Both the position numbers and the translations under genes were made by a program. The notes below the pieces were generated by a model. That model saw nothing but the letters and a program-made list of their open reading frames with translations. It did not search any database and had not been told where the DNA came from. Shown piece after piece: positions 40,784 to 51,859 of a DNA stretch of 64,000 bases. The stretch's first letter is position 1, and the number at the start of each line of letters is the position of its first letter. Location: positions 434,001 to 498,000 of the forward strand of contig NZ_BMVG01000002.1 in the NCBI RefSeq assembly GCF_014650595.1, in the 5' to 3' direction. This DNA comes from Streptomyces alanosinicus. GTDB lineage: Bacteria; Actinomycetota; Actinomycetes; Streptomycetales; Streptomycetaceae.

Positions 40784-41527
40784 ATGGACGTCAAGGTGAG
40801 CAGCATCGCCGAGCAGCCCGACCGGCTGCCGGCGGTGTTCGAGATGGCCGACACATGGCCCGAGTTCGTGACCAACGACCCCGTCGGCACCGCCCACTAC
40901 GGCCGCATCCCCGGCGAACTGCCGGAGTACGTGCTGTTCGCCGAGGACGAGCGCGGCGAGATCGTCGCCCACGCCTTCAGCGTGCCCTTCGCCCTCGACA
41001 TCGACGGTCGGCGCACCCTGCCCGCGCGCGGCTGGGACCAGATCCTGCTCTGGGCCTTCGCCGACCTGCGCCGCGGTACCCGCCCGGACACCGTGAGCGC
41101 GATCTCCGTCACCATCGCCCCGCACGCGCAGGGCCACGGCCTGTCCGCCGTCATGCTCTCGGCGATGCGCGCCCGCGCCCACGCACGCGGCTTCCGCGAG
41201 GTCGTCGCCCCCGTCCGCCCCAGCGCCAAGCACCGCGAACCGCACACCCCGATCGCCGAGTACGCCCACCGGGTGCGCCCCGACGGCCTGCCCGAGGATC
41301 CGTGGCTGCGTGTGCACGCCCGCGCCGGCGCCCGCATCGACTCCATCGCCCCGGCCTCCATGACCGTCGGCGCCTCGCTGGCGGAATGGCGCCGCTGGAC
41401 CGGACTGCCGTTCGACACCGCCGAGGACGTCGAGGTGCCCGGCGCGCTGGTCCCGGTCCGCTGTGAACCGGAGCGCGGATACGCCGTCTACGTCGAGCCC
41501 AACGTATGGATGCGGCACGCGCTGTGA
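40784..41527 (+). CDS. GNAT-like acetyltransferase-fold protein
   Basis: 247 residues. A GNAT core is visible: ILLWAFADLRRGTRPDTVSAISVTIAPHAQGHGLSAVMLSAMRARAHARGFREVVAPVRPS, where the QGHGLS segment is the acetyl-CoA loop. The C-terminal half (RVRPDGLPEDPWLRVHARAGARIDSIAPASMTVGASLAEWRRWTGLPF) is shared by a family of actinobacterial proteins without a named reaction. ATG at 40784 is preferred; a GTG at 40775 is in frame. No ribosome site lies close by, so a leaderless transcript is possible. Confidence 0.75.
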   Translation: MDVKVSSIAEQPDRLPAVFEMADTWPEFVTNDPVGTAHYGRIPGELPEYVLFAEDERGEIVAHAFSVPFALDIDGRRTLPARGWDQILLWAFADLRRGTRPDTVSAISVTIAPHAQGHGLSAVMLSAMRARAHARGFREVVAPVRPSAKHREPHTPIAEYAHRVRPDGLPEDPWLRVHARAGARIDSIAPASMTVGASLAEWRRWTGLPFDTAEDVEVPGALVPVRCEPERGYAVYVEPNVWMRHAL

Positions 41528-41562
41528 CCGGATGACCGTCGTACGGCGCGGTCCTTCCAGGA

Positions 41563-41806
41563 TCAGGCGGGCCTCATGTCCGCCAGACAAGCCAGGATCC
41601 GCGTCGTGACCTTCTTCGCGGAGGCGGCACCGTTGTCGCTGCCCGCCGTGGACAGCACGGTGACCACGGCATCGCCGGAACGGGCCGCGAGCAGCGTGCC
41701 GCCGTTTCGCCAGGCGCCGCTCGTGCGCGGGATGTACGACGGTCTCGCCGACGGTACGGTGGCGCCCGACTGAGCGCCGGATGGCGGCTGTCACACACTC
41801 AACGGC
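41563..41806 (-). pseudogene. Possible gene remnant (C-terminal fragment)
   Basis: Leftward from a TGA at about 41808, an open frame without a usable start runs about 80 codons to TGA at 41563-41565. Its sequence looks like real protein (GGTLLAARSGDAVVTVLST, SAKKVTTRILACLADMRPA) with strong GC3. It may be the tail of a lost gene. An overlapping 65-codon frame on the other strand (41576-41773) is also open, so the assignment is uncertain. Confidence 0.3.
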
Positions 41807-41975
41807 AGCCGGTCGGCCGCCTGTCGCGCGCGTGAGCCGGACAACGGTTCGGTACAACCGGGACGCTTGTCCGTGCCGGGTCATATGCTCGAAGCGACAA
41901 TCACACGACCGGCGTTGTCCGCCCTTCGGAGCGCCGGGCGGACAAGCGCGCCCATATCAGGCATCAGGAGCAGCC

Positions 41976-42593
41976 ATGCAAGGCCTCGGCTACGGACAGC
42001 CGGTGAAGCAGCCGCCGCACACCGCGTGGCTGGTTCTGCTGCGTGTGCTGTTCGTGGCGATCGGGATCTTCAGTATCGGCCTCCTGGTCTGGGTGCTGCT
42101 GCTGCGGCTGGCGATCGTCACGCGACGGTCGGTGGACTGGGGTCTGTTCTTCGCCGCGCTGGCCGCCGACATTCTCAGCCTGGTGCTGATGGGCACCGAA
42201 TCCGGCGACGAAGTCCACACCCCGGCCGGCTACTTCGGGCTGTTCCTGCTGCTCTTCACGTTCGTGGCCACGATCGCGTACTACCTCACCGCGGACATCC
42301 GCCACGCCGCGCACCAGCGGCAGGCGTACGAGGCGCAGCGGACGGCGCAGGCACAGGCCGGGTACGCCTATCCCGCCCCCATGAGCCCGTACGCCGCGGC
42401 GACCGTACCGACCACGCCGCCCATGCAGGTCGGTCCGCGCACCCCGCCCCCGGTGCCGCGCCCGGTCGTGCCCCAGCCGCCGCAGCGCCCGGCGCCCACG
42501 CACATCGAGCAGGTGCGTGCCGAACTGGACGAGTTGAGCGACTACCTGCGCAAGCACGACGGCCGGCACGACAGCCATGAGGGCGGAAGGTGA
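41976..42593 (+). CDS. Integral membrane protein coupled to a Ser/Thr kinase
   Basis: 205 residues, three hydrophobic helices (AWLVLLRVLFVAIGIFSIGLLVWVLLLRL; WGLFFAALAADILSLVLMG; AGYFGLFLLLFTFVATIAYYLT), then a cytoplasmic Gln/Ala/Pro-rich tail ending in a short predicted coiled coil (HIEQVRAELDELSDYLRKHD). Function not recognised. ATG at 41976 with AGGAG 6 bases before. It overlaps the kinase gene (GTGA), so the two products are made in step and may interact. Confidence 0.82.
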   Translation: MQGLGYGQPVKQPPHTAWLVLLRVLFVAIGIFSIGLLVWVLLLRLAIVTRRSVDWGLFFAALAADILSLVLMGTESGDEVHTPAGYFGLFLLLFTFVATIAYYLTADIRHAAHQRQAYEAQRTAQAQAGYAYPAPMSPYAAATVPTTPPMQVGPRTPPPVPRPVVPQPPQRPAPTHIEQVRAELDELSDYLRKHDGRHDSHEGGR

Positions 42594-44125
42594 GCGTGGC
42601 GGCGGGACGTGTCATCGGCGGCCGGTACGAACTGTCCACGCTCATCGGACAGGGCGGCATGGGCCAGGTGTGGACGGCGTACGACCGGCGGCTGGACCGG
42701 CGTGTCGCGGTGAAACTGCTGCGCCCCGACAAGGTGGCGGGCCAGGAGGCGGACGAACTGCGCCGCCGCTTCCTGCGCGAGTGCCGGGTGACCGCGCAGG
42801 TCGATCACCCCGGTCTGGTGACCGTGCACGACGCCGGCAGCGAGGGCGAGGAGCTGTTCCTCGTCATGCAGTACGTCGACGGCGCCGACCTCTCCGGCCA
42901 TCTCGCCGAGCACGACCCGTACCCGTGGCCCTGGGCGGTGGCGGTCGCCGCGCAACTGTGCGCCGTGCTGAGCGCCGTGCACGCCGTGCCGATCGTCCAC
43001 CGCGACCTCAAGCCGCGCAATGTGATGGTGAAGCAGGACGGCACGCTCACCGTGCTCGACCTGGGCGTGGCCTCGGTGATGGACACCGACACCACGCGCC
43101 TCACCCACACCGGCTCCCCGATCGGATCACCCGCCTATATGGCGCCGGAGCAGGCGATGGGCGGCGCGGTCGGCCCGTACACCGACCTGTACGCGCTCGG
43201 GGTGCTGATGCACGAACTGCTCAGCGGCGACGTGCCGTTCGCGGGCTCCACGGCGCTCGGTGTGCTGCACCGGCATCTGTACGAGCCCCCGCAGCCGGTG
43301 CGCCGGATCCGTCCCGAGGTCCCCGAGGCACTGGAGCGGCTCGTGCTGCGTCTGCTCGCCAAGGACCCCCAGCACCGTCCGGCCTCCGCGCAGGAGGTGT
43401 ACGAGGACCTGGCGCTGCTCCTGCCCGGGCGCGGGACGCCCACCGGGGCGCCTCTGGACCCCACACGCCCCTTCCTGCGCCCGCACGCCCCCTGGCCGGA
43501 TCGCGCGCGGACCCCCGCGCCCCAGCCCGCCCCCGTCACGCCGGCGCAGCCGCCGGCCGGGAAGCCCGATGTCGCCGCGGCCGTGGACGAGGTCAAGCGA
43601 CTGCTGGGAGAAGGGCGCATCACCCAGGCCGTGGACATCCTGGGCGCGATCCTGCCCACCGCCGCCGAACAGCACGGCGAGCACTCCCCGGTGGTGCGCA
43701 CCCTGCGCAAGCAGTACGCGGCCACCCTCATGGACGACGGCCAGTACCGGCGCGCGCTGCCCGAACTGCGCCGGCTCGCCGACGAACGCGCCGCCGAGGC
43801 CGGCCAGGCCGACCCGCAGTCCCTGCGCTACCGCTACGAGGCCGCACAGTGCCTGGAGCAGCTGGGCGAACCGGCCGCGGCGCTCGCCGAGTACCGCGCG
43901 CTGCTGCCGTACTACGAGAACCAGTACGTCTCCGGCGACCCGCAGCTCGCCCACGATGTCCGCCGGCGCATCGGCCATCTGCTGCTCGCCGTCGGCGACC
44001 GGCCCTCCGCCCACGACACCCTCGCGCGGCTGCTGATGGACGTGGAACGGCTGCACGGACCCGGCTATCCGATGGCCATGGAGATCCGGCGCACCCTGCA
44101 ATGGCTCGGACAGGTGCGCGGTTAG
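42590..44125 (+). CDS. Serine/threonine protein kinase with C-terminal TPR-like region
   Basis: 511 residues. Kinase domain 13-280: glycine loop GQGGMGQVW, catalytic Lys K42 (VAVKLL), Glu E64, HRDLKPRN with D139, DLG (D157) in place of DFG, and MAPEQ. From about 330 to the end is a helical region (EVKRLLGEGRITQAVDILGAILPTAAEQHGEHSPVVRTL and following) like tetratricopeptide repeats. No membrane segment, so cytoplasmic, unlike the PASTA kinases; the coupled upstream membrane protein may anchor it. GTG start at 42590. Confidence 0.92.
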   Translation: MSVAAGRVIGGRYELSTLIGQGGMGQVWTAYDRRLDRRVAVKLLRPDKVAGQEADELRRRFLRECRVTAQVDHPGLVTVHDAGSEGEELFLVMQYVDGADLSGHLAEHDPYPWPWAVAVAAQLCAVLSAVHAVPIVHRDLKPRNVMVKQDGTLTVLDLGVASVMDTDTTRLTHTGSPIGSPAYMAPEQAMGGAVGPYTDLYALGVLMHELLSGDVPFAGSTALGVLHRHLYEPPQPVRRIRPEVPEALERLVLRLLAKDPQHRPASAQEVYEDLALLLPGRGTPTGAPLDPTRPFLRPHAPWPDRARTPAPQPAPVTPAQPPAGKPDVAAAVDEVKRLLGEGRITQAVDILGAILPTAAEQHGEHSPVVRTLRKQYAATLMDDGQYRRALPELRRLADERAAEAGQADPQSLRYRYEAAQCLEQLGEPAAALAEYRALLPYYENQYVSGDPQLAHDVRRRIGHLLLAVGDRPSAHDTLARLLMDVERLHGPGYPMAMEIRRTLQWLGQVRG

Positions 44126-44355
44126 ATCCGCCGTCGCCCCAAAGCCTGGCGCGGCCGCCCGCCGTACGACATCCACGGCGCCGCCGCGGCCCGGCACCCG
44201 GCCCGCACCCGACCGACGGCCGCCCGGGGGAGCGACGGTGCCCGAAGCGCGTGCGAATCGTTGGTCGAATGGGTTGGCCGCAGGCTGCCCACTGCCTACC
44301 ATCGATCACCGCAAGACTTTGTGCACCGTCGCACAATCTCCCCTTGGAGGTTCCC

Positions 44356-45012
44356 TTGCACCGCCGCCGTCGCACCGCGCTCGTCCTCACCGCCGCGATC
44401 GCCGCCGCGGCACCCCTGCTGACCGCCTGCGGACATGACGCGCACCCGGGCGCCGCGGCCGTCGTCGGAGGGCAGCGGATCACCGTCGCCCAGCTGCAGA
44501 GCCGGGTCGACGAGATCCGCACGGCGCAGCGGGCCGCGGTGCCGGACGAGACCCAGTACGCACAGGTCCTCGCCTCCACCAGCAGCCTCACCCGCGACAC
44601 CCTGCACAACCTGGTCCTCGACCGGGTACTGCACCGCGCCGCGCAGGACGCCGGTGTCACGGTGACTCGCAAGGAGGTCCAGCAGCTGCGCACGGGCCTG
44701 GAGCAGCAGGCCGGCGGCGCCAAGGGGCTGGAGACGGCCTGGCTGCAGAAGTACGGCATCGCCCCGGCCCACCTCGACGAGAACCTCCAGCTCCAGCTGG
44801 AGGCGCAGAAGCTGGCCAAGAAGCTCGGCACCGACACCAGCCAGCCCGCCTTCTGGAAGGCGCTGTCCAAGGCGTCCCAGGAACTCCGCGTCGACCTCAA
44901 CCCGCGCTACGGCGCCTGGGACGTGCAGAAGAGCAGCCGCGTGGACACCCAGACGCCCTGGGTACGGGAGGTCACGACGGGCGCGACGGGCGGACAGCCG
45001 GCGACCGCGTGA
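44356..45012 (+). CDS. SurA-like secreted lipoprotein
   Basis: 218 residues. Lipoprotein signal MHRRRRTALVLTAAIAAAAPLLTAC with lipobox LTAC, then a SurA N-terminal-type helical chaperone domain: AAVVGGQRITVAQLQSRVDEIR, HNLVLDRVLHRAAQDAGVTVTRKEVQQLRTGLEQQ. No parvulin PPIase domain is present, so it is a chaperone-like lipoprotein only. TTG at 44356 is chosen because GGAGG lies 5 bases upstream. A TACCAT hexamer near 44297 is a candidate -10. Next to mazG, an order I recall as common in streptomycetes. Confidence 0.87.
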   Translation: MHRRRRTALVLTAAIAAAAPLLTACGHDAHPGAAAVVGGQRITVAQLQSRVDEIRTAQRAAVPDETQYAQVLASTSSLTRDTLHNLVLDRVLHRAAQDAGVTVTRKEVQQLRTGLEQQAGGAKGLETAWLQKYGIAPAHLDENLQLQLEAQKLAKKLGTDTSQPAFWKALSKASQELRVDLNPRYGAWDVQKSSRVDTQTPWVREVTTGATGGQPATA

Positions 45013-45110
45013 CGAGCGACCGGGCAGGCATCGGTCATACGATCACACGATCCTCTCCGCCCTGTGGATAACCGAATCCGTCCCCTCCCGCCGTGGGTTA
45101 CGTTCGGATC

Positions 45111-46145
45111 GTGAACGCATCCAGCTCCGACCTCGCCCCTGCCGCCGACCGCGGTCGCATCGTCCTGCTCACCACCAGCCACCGCGTCGCCCCCGGCCTG
45201 CTGTCCTGGCCCGCCTGGCAGGCCCTGCGCTCCGCCGACGCCGTGCTGTGCGCCGACGGAGCGCATCCGCAGCTGCCGTATCTGCGTGAGGCCGGGACAG
45301 TGGTGCGGGAGGCGTCCCCCACCGCGCAGGAGCTGGTCGACGCCTGCGCCGGCGGGCGGACGGTGGTGGTCGTGGCCACGGGCGAGGGAGAGCCCGCGCT
45401 CACCGACGGCCTGGCCCGGCTGGCCGGCTCCGGCCGGGTCGCCATGCCGGAGCTGGAGCTGCTGCCGGCCTCGTACGACCTGCCGGGCGCCCGACTGCTG
45501 GACCTCGTGCAGGTCATGGACCGCATCCGCGCCGAATGCCCCTGGTCCTCCCGGCAGACCCACGAGGGCCTCGCCAAGTACGGCATCGAGGAGGCCTACG
45601 AGCTGGTCGAGGCGATCGAGACCGGCGACCGCGAGGAACTGCGCGAAGAGCTGGGCGACGTCCTGCTGCAGGTCGTCTTCCACTCCCGGATCGCCGAGGA
45701 GCACCCGCAGGCGCCGTTCTCCGTGGACGACGTGGCCGGCGGCATCGTCGCCAAGCTCGTCCACCGCCATCCGCACGTCTTCGGCGACGAGAAGGCCGAG
45801 ACGCCCGAGGACGTCAAGGAGCACTGGCTGCGCACCAAGGCCGAGGAGAAGCAGCGCACCTCGGTCACGGACGGCGTCCCGGTGGGCCAGCCCGGCCTGG
45901 CCCTCGCCGCCAAGCTCGCCTCCCGCGCCCGTACGGCGGGCCTGGACGTCCCCCTGCCGCACGGCGAGGACATCGGCTACGAACTGCTCGCCCTGGCGGT
46001 CCGCGCCGAGGCGGCCGGCATCGACCCGGAGACCGCGCTGCGAGCGGCGACCCGGGTGTACCGGGAAGCGATACGCCAGACGGAGGCCGCCCGCGCCGGA
46101 TCACCGGAGCGGACCCGGGCCGCGGAGGAAAGAGCATCGGACTAG
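45111..46145 (+). CDS. mazG: Nucleoside triphosphate pyrophosphohydrolase MazG
   Basis: Hydrolyses (d)NTPs to monophosphates, housecleaning or lowering alarmone pools. 344 residues. The N-terminal third (RIVLLTTSHRVAPGLLSWPAWQALRSADAVLC) is a degenerate tetrapyrrole-methylase-like domain, as in Gram-positive YabN/MazG. The MazG domain has RIRAECPWSSRQTHEGL, GIEEAYELVEAIETGDREELREELGDVLLQVVFHSRIAEE with the EExxE and ExxD metal ligands, and a second, reduced MazG repeat C-terminally. GTG at 45111; a TACGTT just upstream suggests a short or absent leader. Confidence 0.93.
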   Translation: MNASSSDLAPAADRGRIVLLTTSHRVAPGLLSWPAWQALRSADAVLCADGAHPQLPYLREAGTVVREASPTAQELVDACAGGRTVVVVATGEGEPALTDGLARLAGSGRVAMPELELLPASYDLPGARLLDLVQVMDRIRAECPWSSRQTHEGLAKYGIEEAYELVEAIETGDREELREELGDVLLQVVFHSRIAEEHPQAPFSVDDVAGGIVAKLVHRHPHVFGDEKAETPEDVKEHWLRTKAEEKQRTSVTDGVPVGQPGLALAAKLASRARTAGLDVPLPHGEDIGYELLALAVRAEAAGIDPETALRAATRVYREAIRQTEAARAGSPERTRAAEERASD

Positions 46146-46259
46146 GCGGTAGGCGGACGACAGACGGGAGGCGGCACCGACCGACCGGGCGGACTGGACG
46201 GAGGACGCGGCACCGGAGCAGGCGGACGCCATCAAGGACGCGGCACCGGAGGAGGAGCG

Positions 46260-47606
46260 GTGCCTGCGCCCGGATACCGTCGGGGGGTGACCGACCAGCA
46301 CCACCCCCCGACCGCCGCCGGAGCCGCCGGAGCCGCCAGTGCCGCCGGCTCCGGCGCGGAGCCCGCCCCCGCCCTCTTCACGTGGGAGTTCGCCACCGAC
46401 CCCTACCCGGCCTACGCCTGGCTGCGCGAGCATGCGCCGGTGCACCGGACGCGGTTGCCCAGCGGGGTCGAGGCGTGGCTGGTCACCCGGTACGCCGATG
46501 CCAAGCAGGCCCTCGCCGACCAGCGGCTGAGCAAGAATCCGGCGCATCACGACGAGCCGGCGCACGCCAAGGGCAAGACCGGCATCCCCGGCGAGCGCAA
46601 GGCCGAGCTGATGACCCATCTGCTGAACATCGACCCGCCGGACCACACCCGGCTGCGCCGGCTGGTCAGCAAGGCGTTCACCCCGCGCCGGGTCGCCGAG
46701 TTCGCTCCCCGGGTGCAGGAGCTGACCGACCACCTCATCGACGGGTTCGCGCAGAGGGGCTCGGCCGACCTCATCCACGAGTTCGCCTTCCCGCTGCCCA
46801 TCTACGCGATCTGCGACATGCTCGGCGTCCCGCGTGAGGACCAGGACGACTTCCGGGACTGGGCGGGCATGATGATCCGGCACGGCGGAGGCCCGCGCGG
46901 CGGAGTCGCACGCTCCGTGAAGAAGATGCGCGGCTACCTCGCGGAGCTGATCCACAGGAAGCGCGAGGCGCTGCCCGCCGAGCCCGCGCCCGGCGAGGAC
47001 CTCATCTCCGGCCTGATCCGCGCCTCCGACCACGGCGAGCACCTCACCGAGAACGAGGCGGCCGCGATGGCGTTCATCCTGCTGTTCGCCGGCTTCGAGA
47101 CGACCGTCAACCTCATCGGCAACGGCACCTACGCCCTGCTCACCCACCCCGAGCAGCGGGAACGGCTCCAGCGGTCCCTGGCCGGCGGGCAGCGGGACCT
47201 GCTGGAGACCGGGGTGGAGGAACTCCTGCGCTATGACGGCCCGGTGGAGCTGGCCACCTGGCGCTTCGCCACCGAGCCGCTCACCATCGGCGGGCAGGAC
47301 ATCGCCCCCGGGGATCCGGTGCTCGTGGTGCTCGCGGCCGCCGACCGGGATCCGGAGCGGTTCGCCGAACCGGACGTGCTGGACCTCGCCCGACGAGACA
47401 ACCAGCACCTCGGCTACGGCCACGGCATCCACTACTGCCTCGGCGCCCCGCTCGCCCGGCTGGAGGGCCAGGCCGCGCTCACCACCCTGCTCACCCGCCT
47501 GCCCGACCTGCGGCTCGCCGCCGACCCGGCCGAGCTGCGCTGGCGCGGCGGGCTCATCATGCGCGGCCTGCGCACCCTGCCCGTGGAGTTCACTCCGGCC
47601 GGCTGA
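46260..47606 (+). CDS. Cytochrome P450
   Basis: 448 residues, class I bacterial P450. Proximal motifs: I-helix FILLFAGFETTVNLIGNG with the oxygen-binding Ala-Gly-x-Glu-Thr, EELLRYDGPVE (ExxR-like K-helix), and the haem loop GYGHGIHYCLGAPLARLEG with Cys393 as ligand. The B-helix and DPPDHTRLRRLVSKAFTPRRV segments are typical of CYP105/107-like enzymes. No ferredoxin or biosynthetic partner adjoins it, so the substrate is unknown. GTG at 46260 follows GGAGGAGG; a GTG at 46287 is in frame but less well placed. Confidence 0.93.
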   Translation: MPAPGYRRGVTDQHHPPTAAGAAGAASAAGSGAEPAPALFTWEFATDPYPAYAWLREHAPVHRTRLPSGVEAWLVTRYADAKQALADQRLSKNPAHHDEPAHAKGKTGIPGERKAELMTHLLNIDPPDHTRLRRLVSKAFTPRRVAEFAPRVQELTDHLIDGFAQRGSADLIHEFAFPLPIYAICDMLGVPREDQDDFRDWAGMMIRHGGGPRGGVARSVKKMRGYLAELIHRKREALPAEPAPGEDLISGLIRASDHGEHLTENEAAAMAFILLFAGFETTVNLIGNGTYALLTHPEQRERLQRSLAGGQRDLLETGVEELLRYDGPVELATWRFATEPLTIGGQDIAPGDPVLVVLAAADRDPERFAEPDVLDLARRDNQHLGYGHGIHYCLGAPLARLEGQAALTTLLTRLPDLRLAADPAELRWRGGLIMRGLRTLPVEFTPAG

Positions 47607-47778
47607 GGAAGGACGCGTACGAAGGACGCGTACGAAGCAGGTTCAACTCTGTGATCTTCACGTGATCTGCGCGGCATTAACTTGTGACAAGTGATCGTCT
47701 GCCGATACGTTCACCCATCAGTGTGGCGAGTGGTATCCGCCGCCACGCCGGTTCCGCTGTCGCACGAAAGGCTTCCGT
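47607..47778 (+). promoter_or_regulatory. Leader of the rpfC-like gene: GTGATC repeats
   Basis: The hexamer GTGATC occurs at 47651, 47662 and 47691, with a dyad ACTTGTGACAAGT (47680-47692) between. These resemble halves of cyclic-AMP-receptor sites, but no exact GTG-N6-CAC was found. The start of the stretch carries a 13-bp tandem duplication (47608-47633) just after the P450 stop. Confidence 0.35.
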
Positions 47779-48969
47779 ATGCTCCCCGGGAACGGTCGTC
47801 ACCGTCGCCCCCGTCAGGCTCCGGCCCTCCTCGTCGCGGCCGGAGTGACCGGCTCCGCCATCGCCATCCCGCTGCTCGGCGCCGCGAGCGCCAACGCCGC
47901 CGACGGCACGACCTGGGACAAGGTCGCCGAATGTGAGAGCGGCGGCTCCTGGAGCGCGAACAGTGGCAACGGCTACTACGGCGGCCTGCAGATCTCGCAG
48001 GACGACTGGGACAACTACGGCGGCATGCAGTATGCCCAGAGCGCCGATCAGGCCAGCCGTTCCCAGCAGATAGCCGTCGCCGAGAAGATCCTCGCCGGCC
48101 AGGGCACCAAGCCCTGGGCCACCTGTGCCCTGACCGCCGGTCTGACCTCCCACTCCGGTTCGGTCGATGTCGACACCGGCCTCGGCGGCTCCGGCGACTC
48201 GAACAGGCCTGGCGACGGGTCCGGCTCCGCCGACGACTCCGACTCGTCCGGTCTGTCGGATTCCTCCTCGCCGGATTCCGGTTCCGGCTCCGGCTCCGGC
48301 TCTGATTCCGGTTCCGGCCACGACTCCGACTCCCGCTCCGACTCCCGTGCGGGCTCGGACTCGCGCTCGGACTCGGGTTCCGGCTCCGATTCCAACTCCG
48401 GCACCGGCTCGGACGCTTCCGGTCCGGGCTCCTCCGATTCCTCGGGCCCCTCCTCGTCCGGCTCGACCGCCACGCCGGGCGCGAGCCCGGGCACGGGCGG
48501 TGCCACCGGGACTCCGGATGCGACCGACGGCCCCTCCGGTACCAGCACCCCCAAGTCCGACAAGGGTGACAAGTCCGGCTCGACCGGAGACGGAGACCGG
48601 CAGGGGGGCGACACCTCGTCCACGCAGACCCCCGGCGTCGAGGACCCGGGCAACTCCCGTCAGTCCACCGGTTCCTGGAGCCTCGTCGACACCGGCGGGC
48701 TCAGCAGTGGCGGACGTCACCGCGGCGGCAGTGCGGACGAAAGTGCCGCAAACGGTCAGAACGCCGGCGGATCCGGCCGTCACGCCGGCCGGGGGCCGGA
48801 CACCTACACCGTCCGCGAGGGCGACACCCTCTGCTCCATCGCCGACTCTCTTGGCGTCCATGGCGGATGGCATGCGCTCTACGACGGCAACAAGAACGTC
48901 GTAGGTGCCGATCCGAATCACATCACCGCCGGTCAGACCCTGAAAGTCACGGGCGAAAAGGACGACTGA
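47779..48969 (+). CDS. rpfC: Resuscitation-promoting factor with Ser/Asp/Gly linker and LysM domain
   Basis: 396 residues, secreted muralytic enzyme cleaving peptidoglycan glycans. Order: signal peptide to about 40 (ending ASANAAD), Rpf domain ([39 protein letters not shown]) with the catalytic Glu in AECESGG, a linker of about 180 residues rich in Ser-Asp and Ser-Gly, and a C-terminal LysM domain (DTYTVREGDTLCSIADSLGVHGGWHALYDGN). The rpfC name follows the S. coelicolor order, where it precedes rpfA; that is recall. ATG at 47779. No riboswitch upstream, unlike its neighbour. Confidence 0.88.
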   Translation: MLPGNGRHRRPRQAPALLVAAGVTGSAIAIPLLGAASANAADGTTWDKVAECESGGSWSANSGNGYYGGLQISQDDWDNYGGMQYAQSADQASRSQQIAVAEKILAGQGTKPWATCALTAGLTSHSGSVDVDTGLGGSGDSNRPGDGSGSADDSDSSGLSDSSSPDSGSGSGSGSDSGSGHDSDSRSDSRAGSDSRSDSGSGSDSNSGTGSDASGPGSSDSSGPSSSGSTATPGASPGTGGATGTPDATDGPSGTSTPKSDKGDKSGSTGDGDRQGGDTSSTQTPGVEDPGNSRQSTGSWSLVDTGGLSSGGRHRGGSADESAANGQNAGGSGRHAGRGPDTYTVREGDTLCSIADSLGVHGGWHALYDGNKNVVGADPNHITAGQTLKVTGEKDD

Positions 48970-49051
48970 CAGCGGGAGTTGGCGCCCCACTTTACGCCGA
49001 ATGTCCGGTTTGGTGAAAGTGTGGGATGAGTCTCAGAAGCCCTGATCGTCT

Positions 49052-49081
49052 TTGAAATTCCGCCGATCACCTGTCTACGGT
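49052..49081 (+). promoter_or_regulatory. rpfA promoter candidate
   Basis: TTGAAA (49052-49057), 18-bp spacer, TACGGT (49076-49081). The start point would fall near 49088, just ahead of the riboswitch, giving a leader of about 245 bases. Confidence 0.5.
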
Positions 49082-49111
49082 CAAGGCCGCTCGTCACCAC
49101 GAGCACCGGCG

Positions 49112-49318
49112 ACCGCAACGCCGAGTCCTGCCAGCGGTCGTCCGGGAACAGTCGTCGCGTCAAGCGCCGTAGGCAGGAGCGGGGGACCCAAGGTAAGTGC
49201 CGGGCCCGGCGGTTGACGCCGGTGCCGGCTAGGGGTGAAGCCGCGCTTCGCGAAAGCGAGAGCGCGGCCGGGCAACTCAACCGGCCCGAACCCGACAGCT
49301 CACCTCGCAGGCGTCGGT
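49112..49318 (+). ncRNA. c-di-AMP (ydaO/yuaA) riboswitch
   Basis: The leader has the conserved blocks of this class in order: GAGCGGGGGACCCA, GGGGTGAAGCCGC followed by a GCGCTT-CGCGAAAGCG stem, GCCGGGCAACTC, CCCGAACCCGACAGCTCACC and TCGCAGGCGTCGG. P1 can form between ACCG-CA-ACGCC (49112-49122) and GGCGTCGGT (49310-49318). The ribosome site GAGGGG and ATG of rpfA follow P1 at once. c-di-AMP riboswitches control cell-wall hydrolases in actinobacteria, including Streptomyces rpfA, where ligand lowers expression. Confidence 0.92.
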
Positions 49319-49328
49319 GAGGGGATGA

Positions 49329-50066
<738 letters not shown>

Positions 50067-50155
50067 CACCTGGCTCCGGCCCGGTCCACAGCGCCCTCAC
50101 ATCCCCGCCCCCCACGCTGAAGGCCCCGTGAGGGCCACCCCCGTCCCCACGGGCT

Positions 50156-50197
50156 CCCCGTCCCGGCGCGTGTTCCCCCGTACGCGCCGGGACGGGG
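50156..50197 (+). terminator. rpfA terminator
   Basis: Perfect 16-bp stem, CCCCGTCCCGGCGCGT (50156-50171) with ACGCGCCGGGACGGGG (50182-50197), then TCTTTTGCG. The only hairpin here with a clear T-run. The rest of the 392-bp gap to eno holds the eno promoter and no gene. Confidence 0.92.
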
Positions 50198-50410
50198 TCT
50201 TTTGCGTTCCCGGGCCCCGGGCTTTCGCGGATTCCCCGCTCCCCCGGACTCCCCGGCGTCCGCCGTTCCCCCGCTCTTTACCTCCACCCCTCTTTGTTCC
50301 GTTCATGAACAATGGGTACCGTCTGCGTGTCCCTTCCCGTCCACGGGACGGTCGGTCAGTGGCCGATCCCCCGGAGACGGTTAGGCTCTAGTCGCAAGGC
50401 ACAGCCGTAA

Positions 50411-51758
<1,348 letters not shown>

Positions 51759-51787
51759 CGCAAAGAGGTAAGGCCTAGCCAGTCGTA

Positions 51788-51832
51788 CGTACGTCCCCGT
51801 ACCCGGTCCCGTACCGTGTCCGGGGACGTACG
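51788..51832 (+). terminator. eno terminator / attenuator before divIC
   Basis: Perfect 12-bp stem CGTACGTCCCCG (51788-51799) with CGGGGACGTACG (51821-51832). It lies between eno and divIC and ends 27 bases before the divIC ATG, so readthrough may supply some divIC message. Confidence 0.75.
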
Positions 51833-51859
51833 CACGTGAAAGGGGAGGCGGAGAGCCAG

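Noticed and set aside
46260..47606. P450 as sign of a secondary-metabolite cluster
   Set aside because: Neighbours are mazG and rpf genes; no synthase, ferredoxin, transporter or regulator of a cluster is present.
47607..47778. A second c-di-AMP riboswitch before rpfC
   Set aside because: None of the conserved ydaO blocks occurs in this 172-bp leader.
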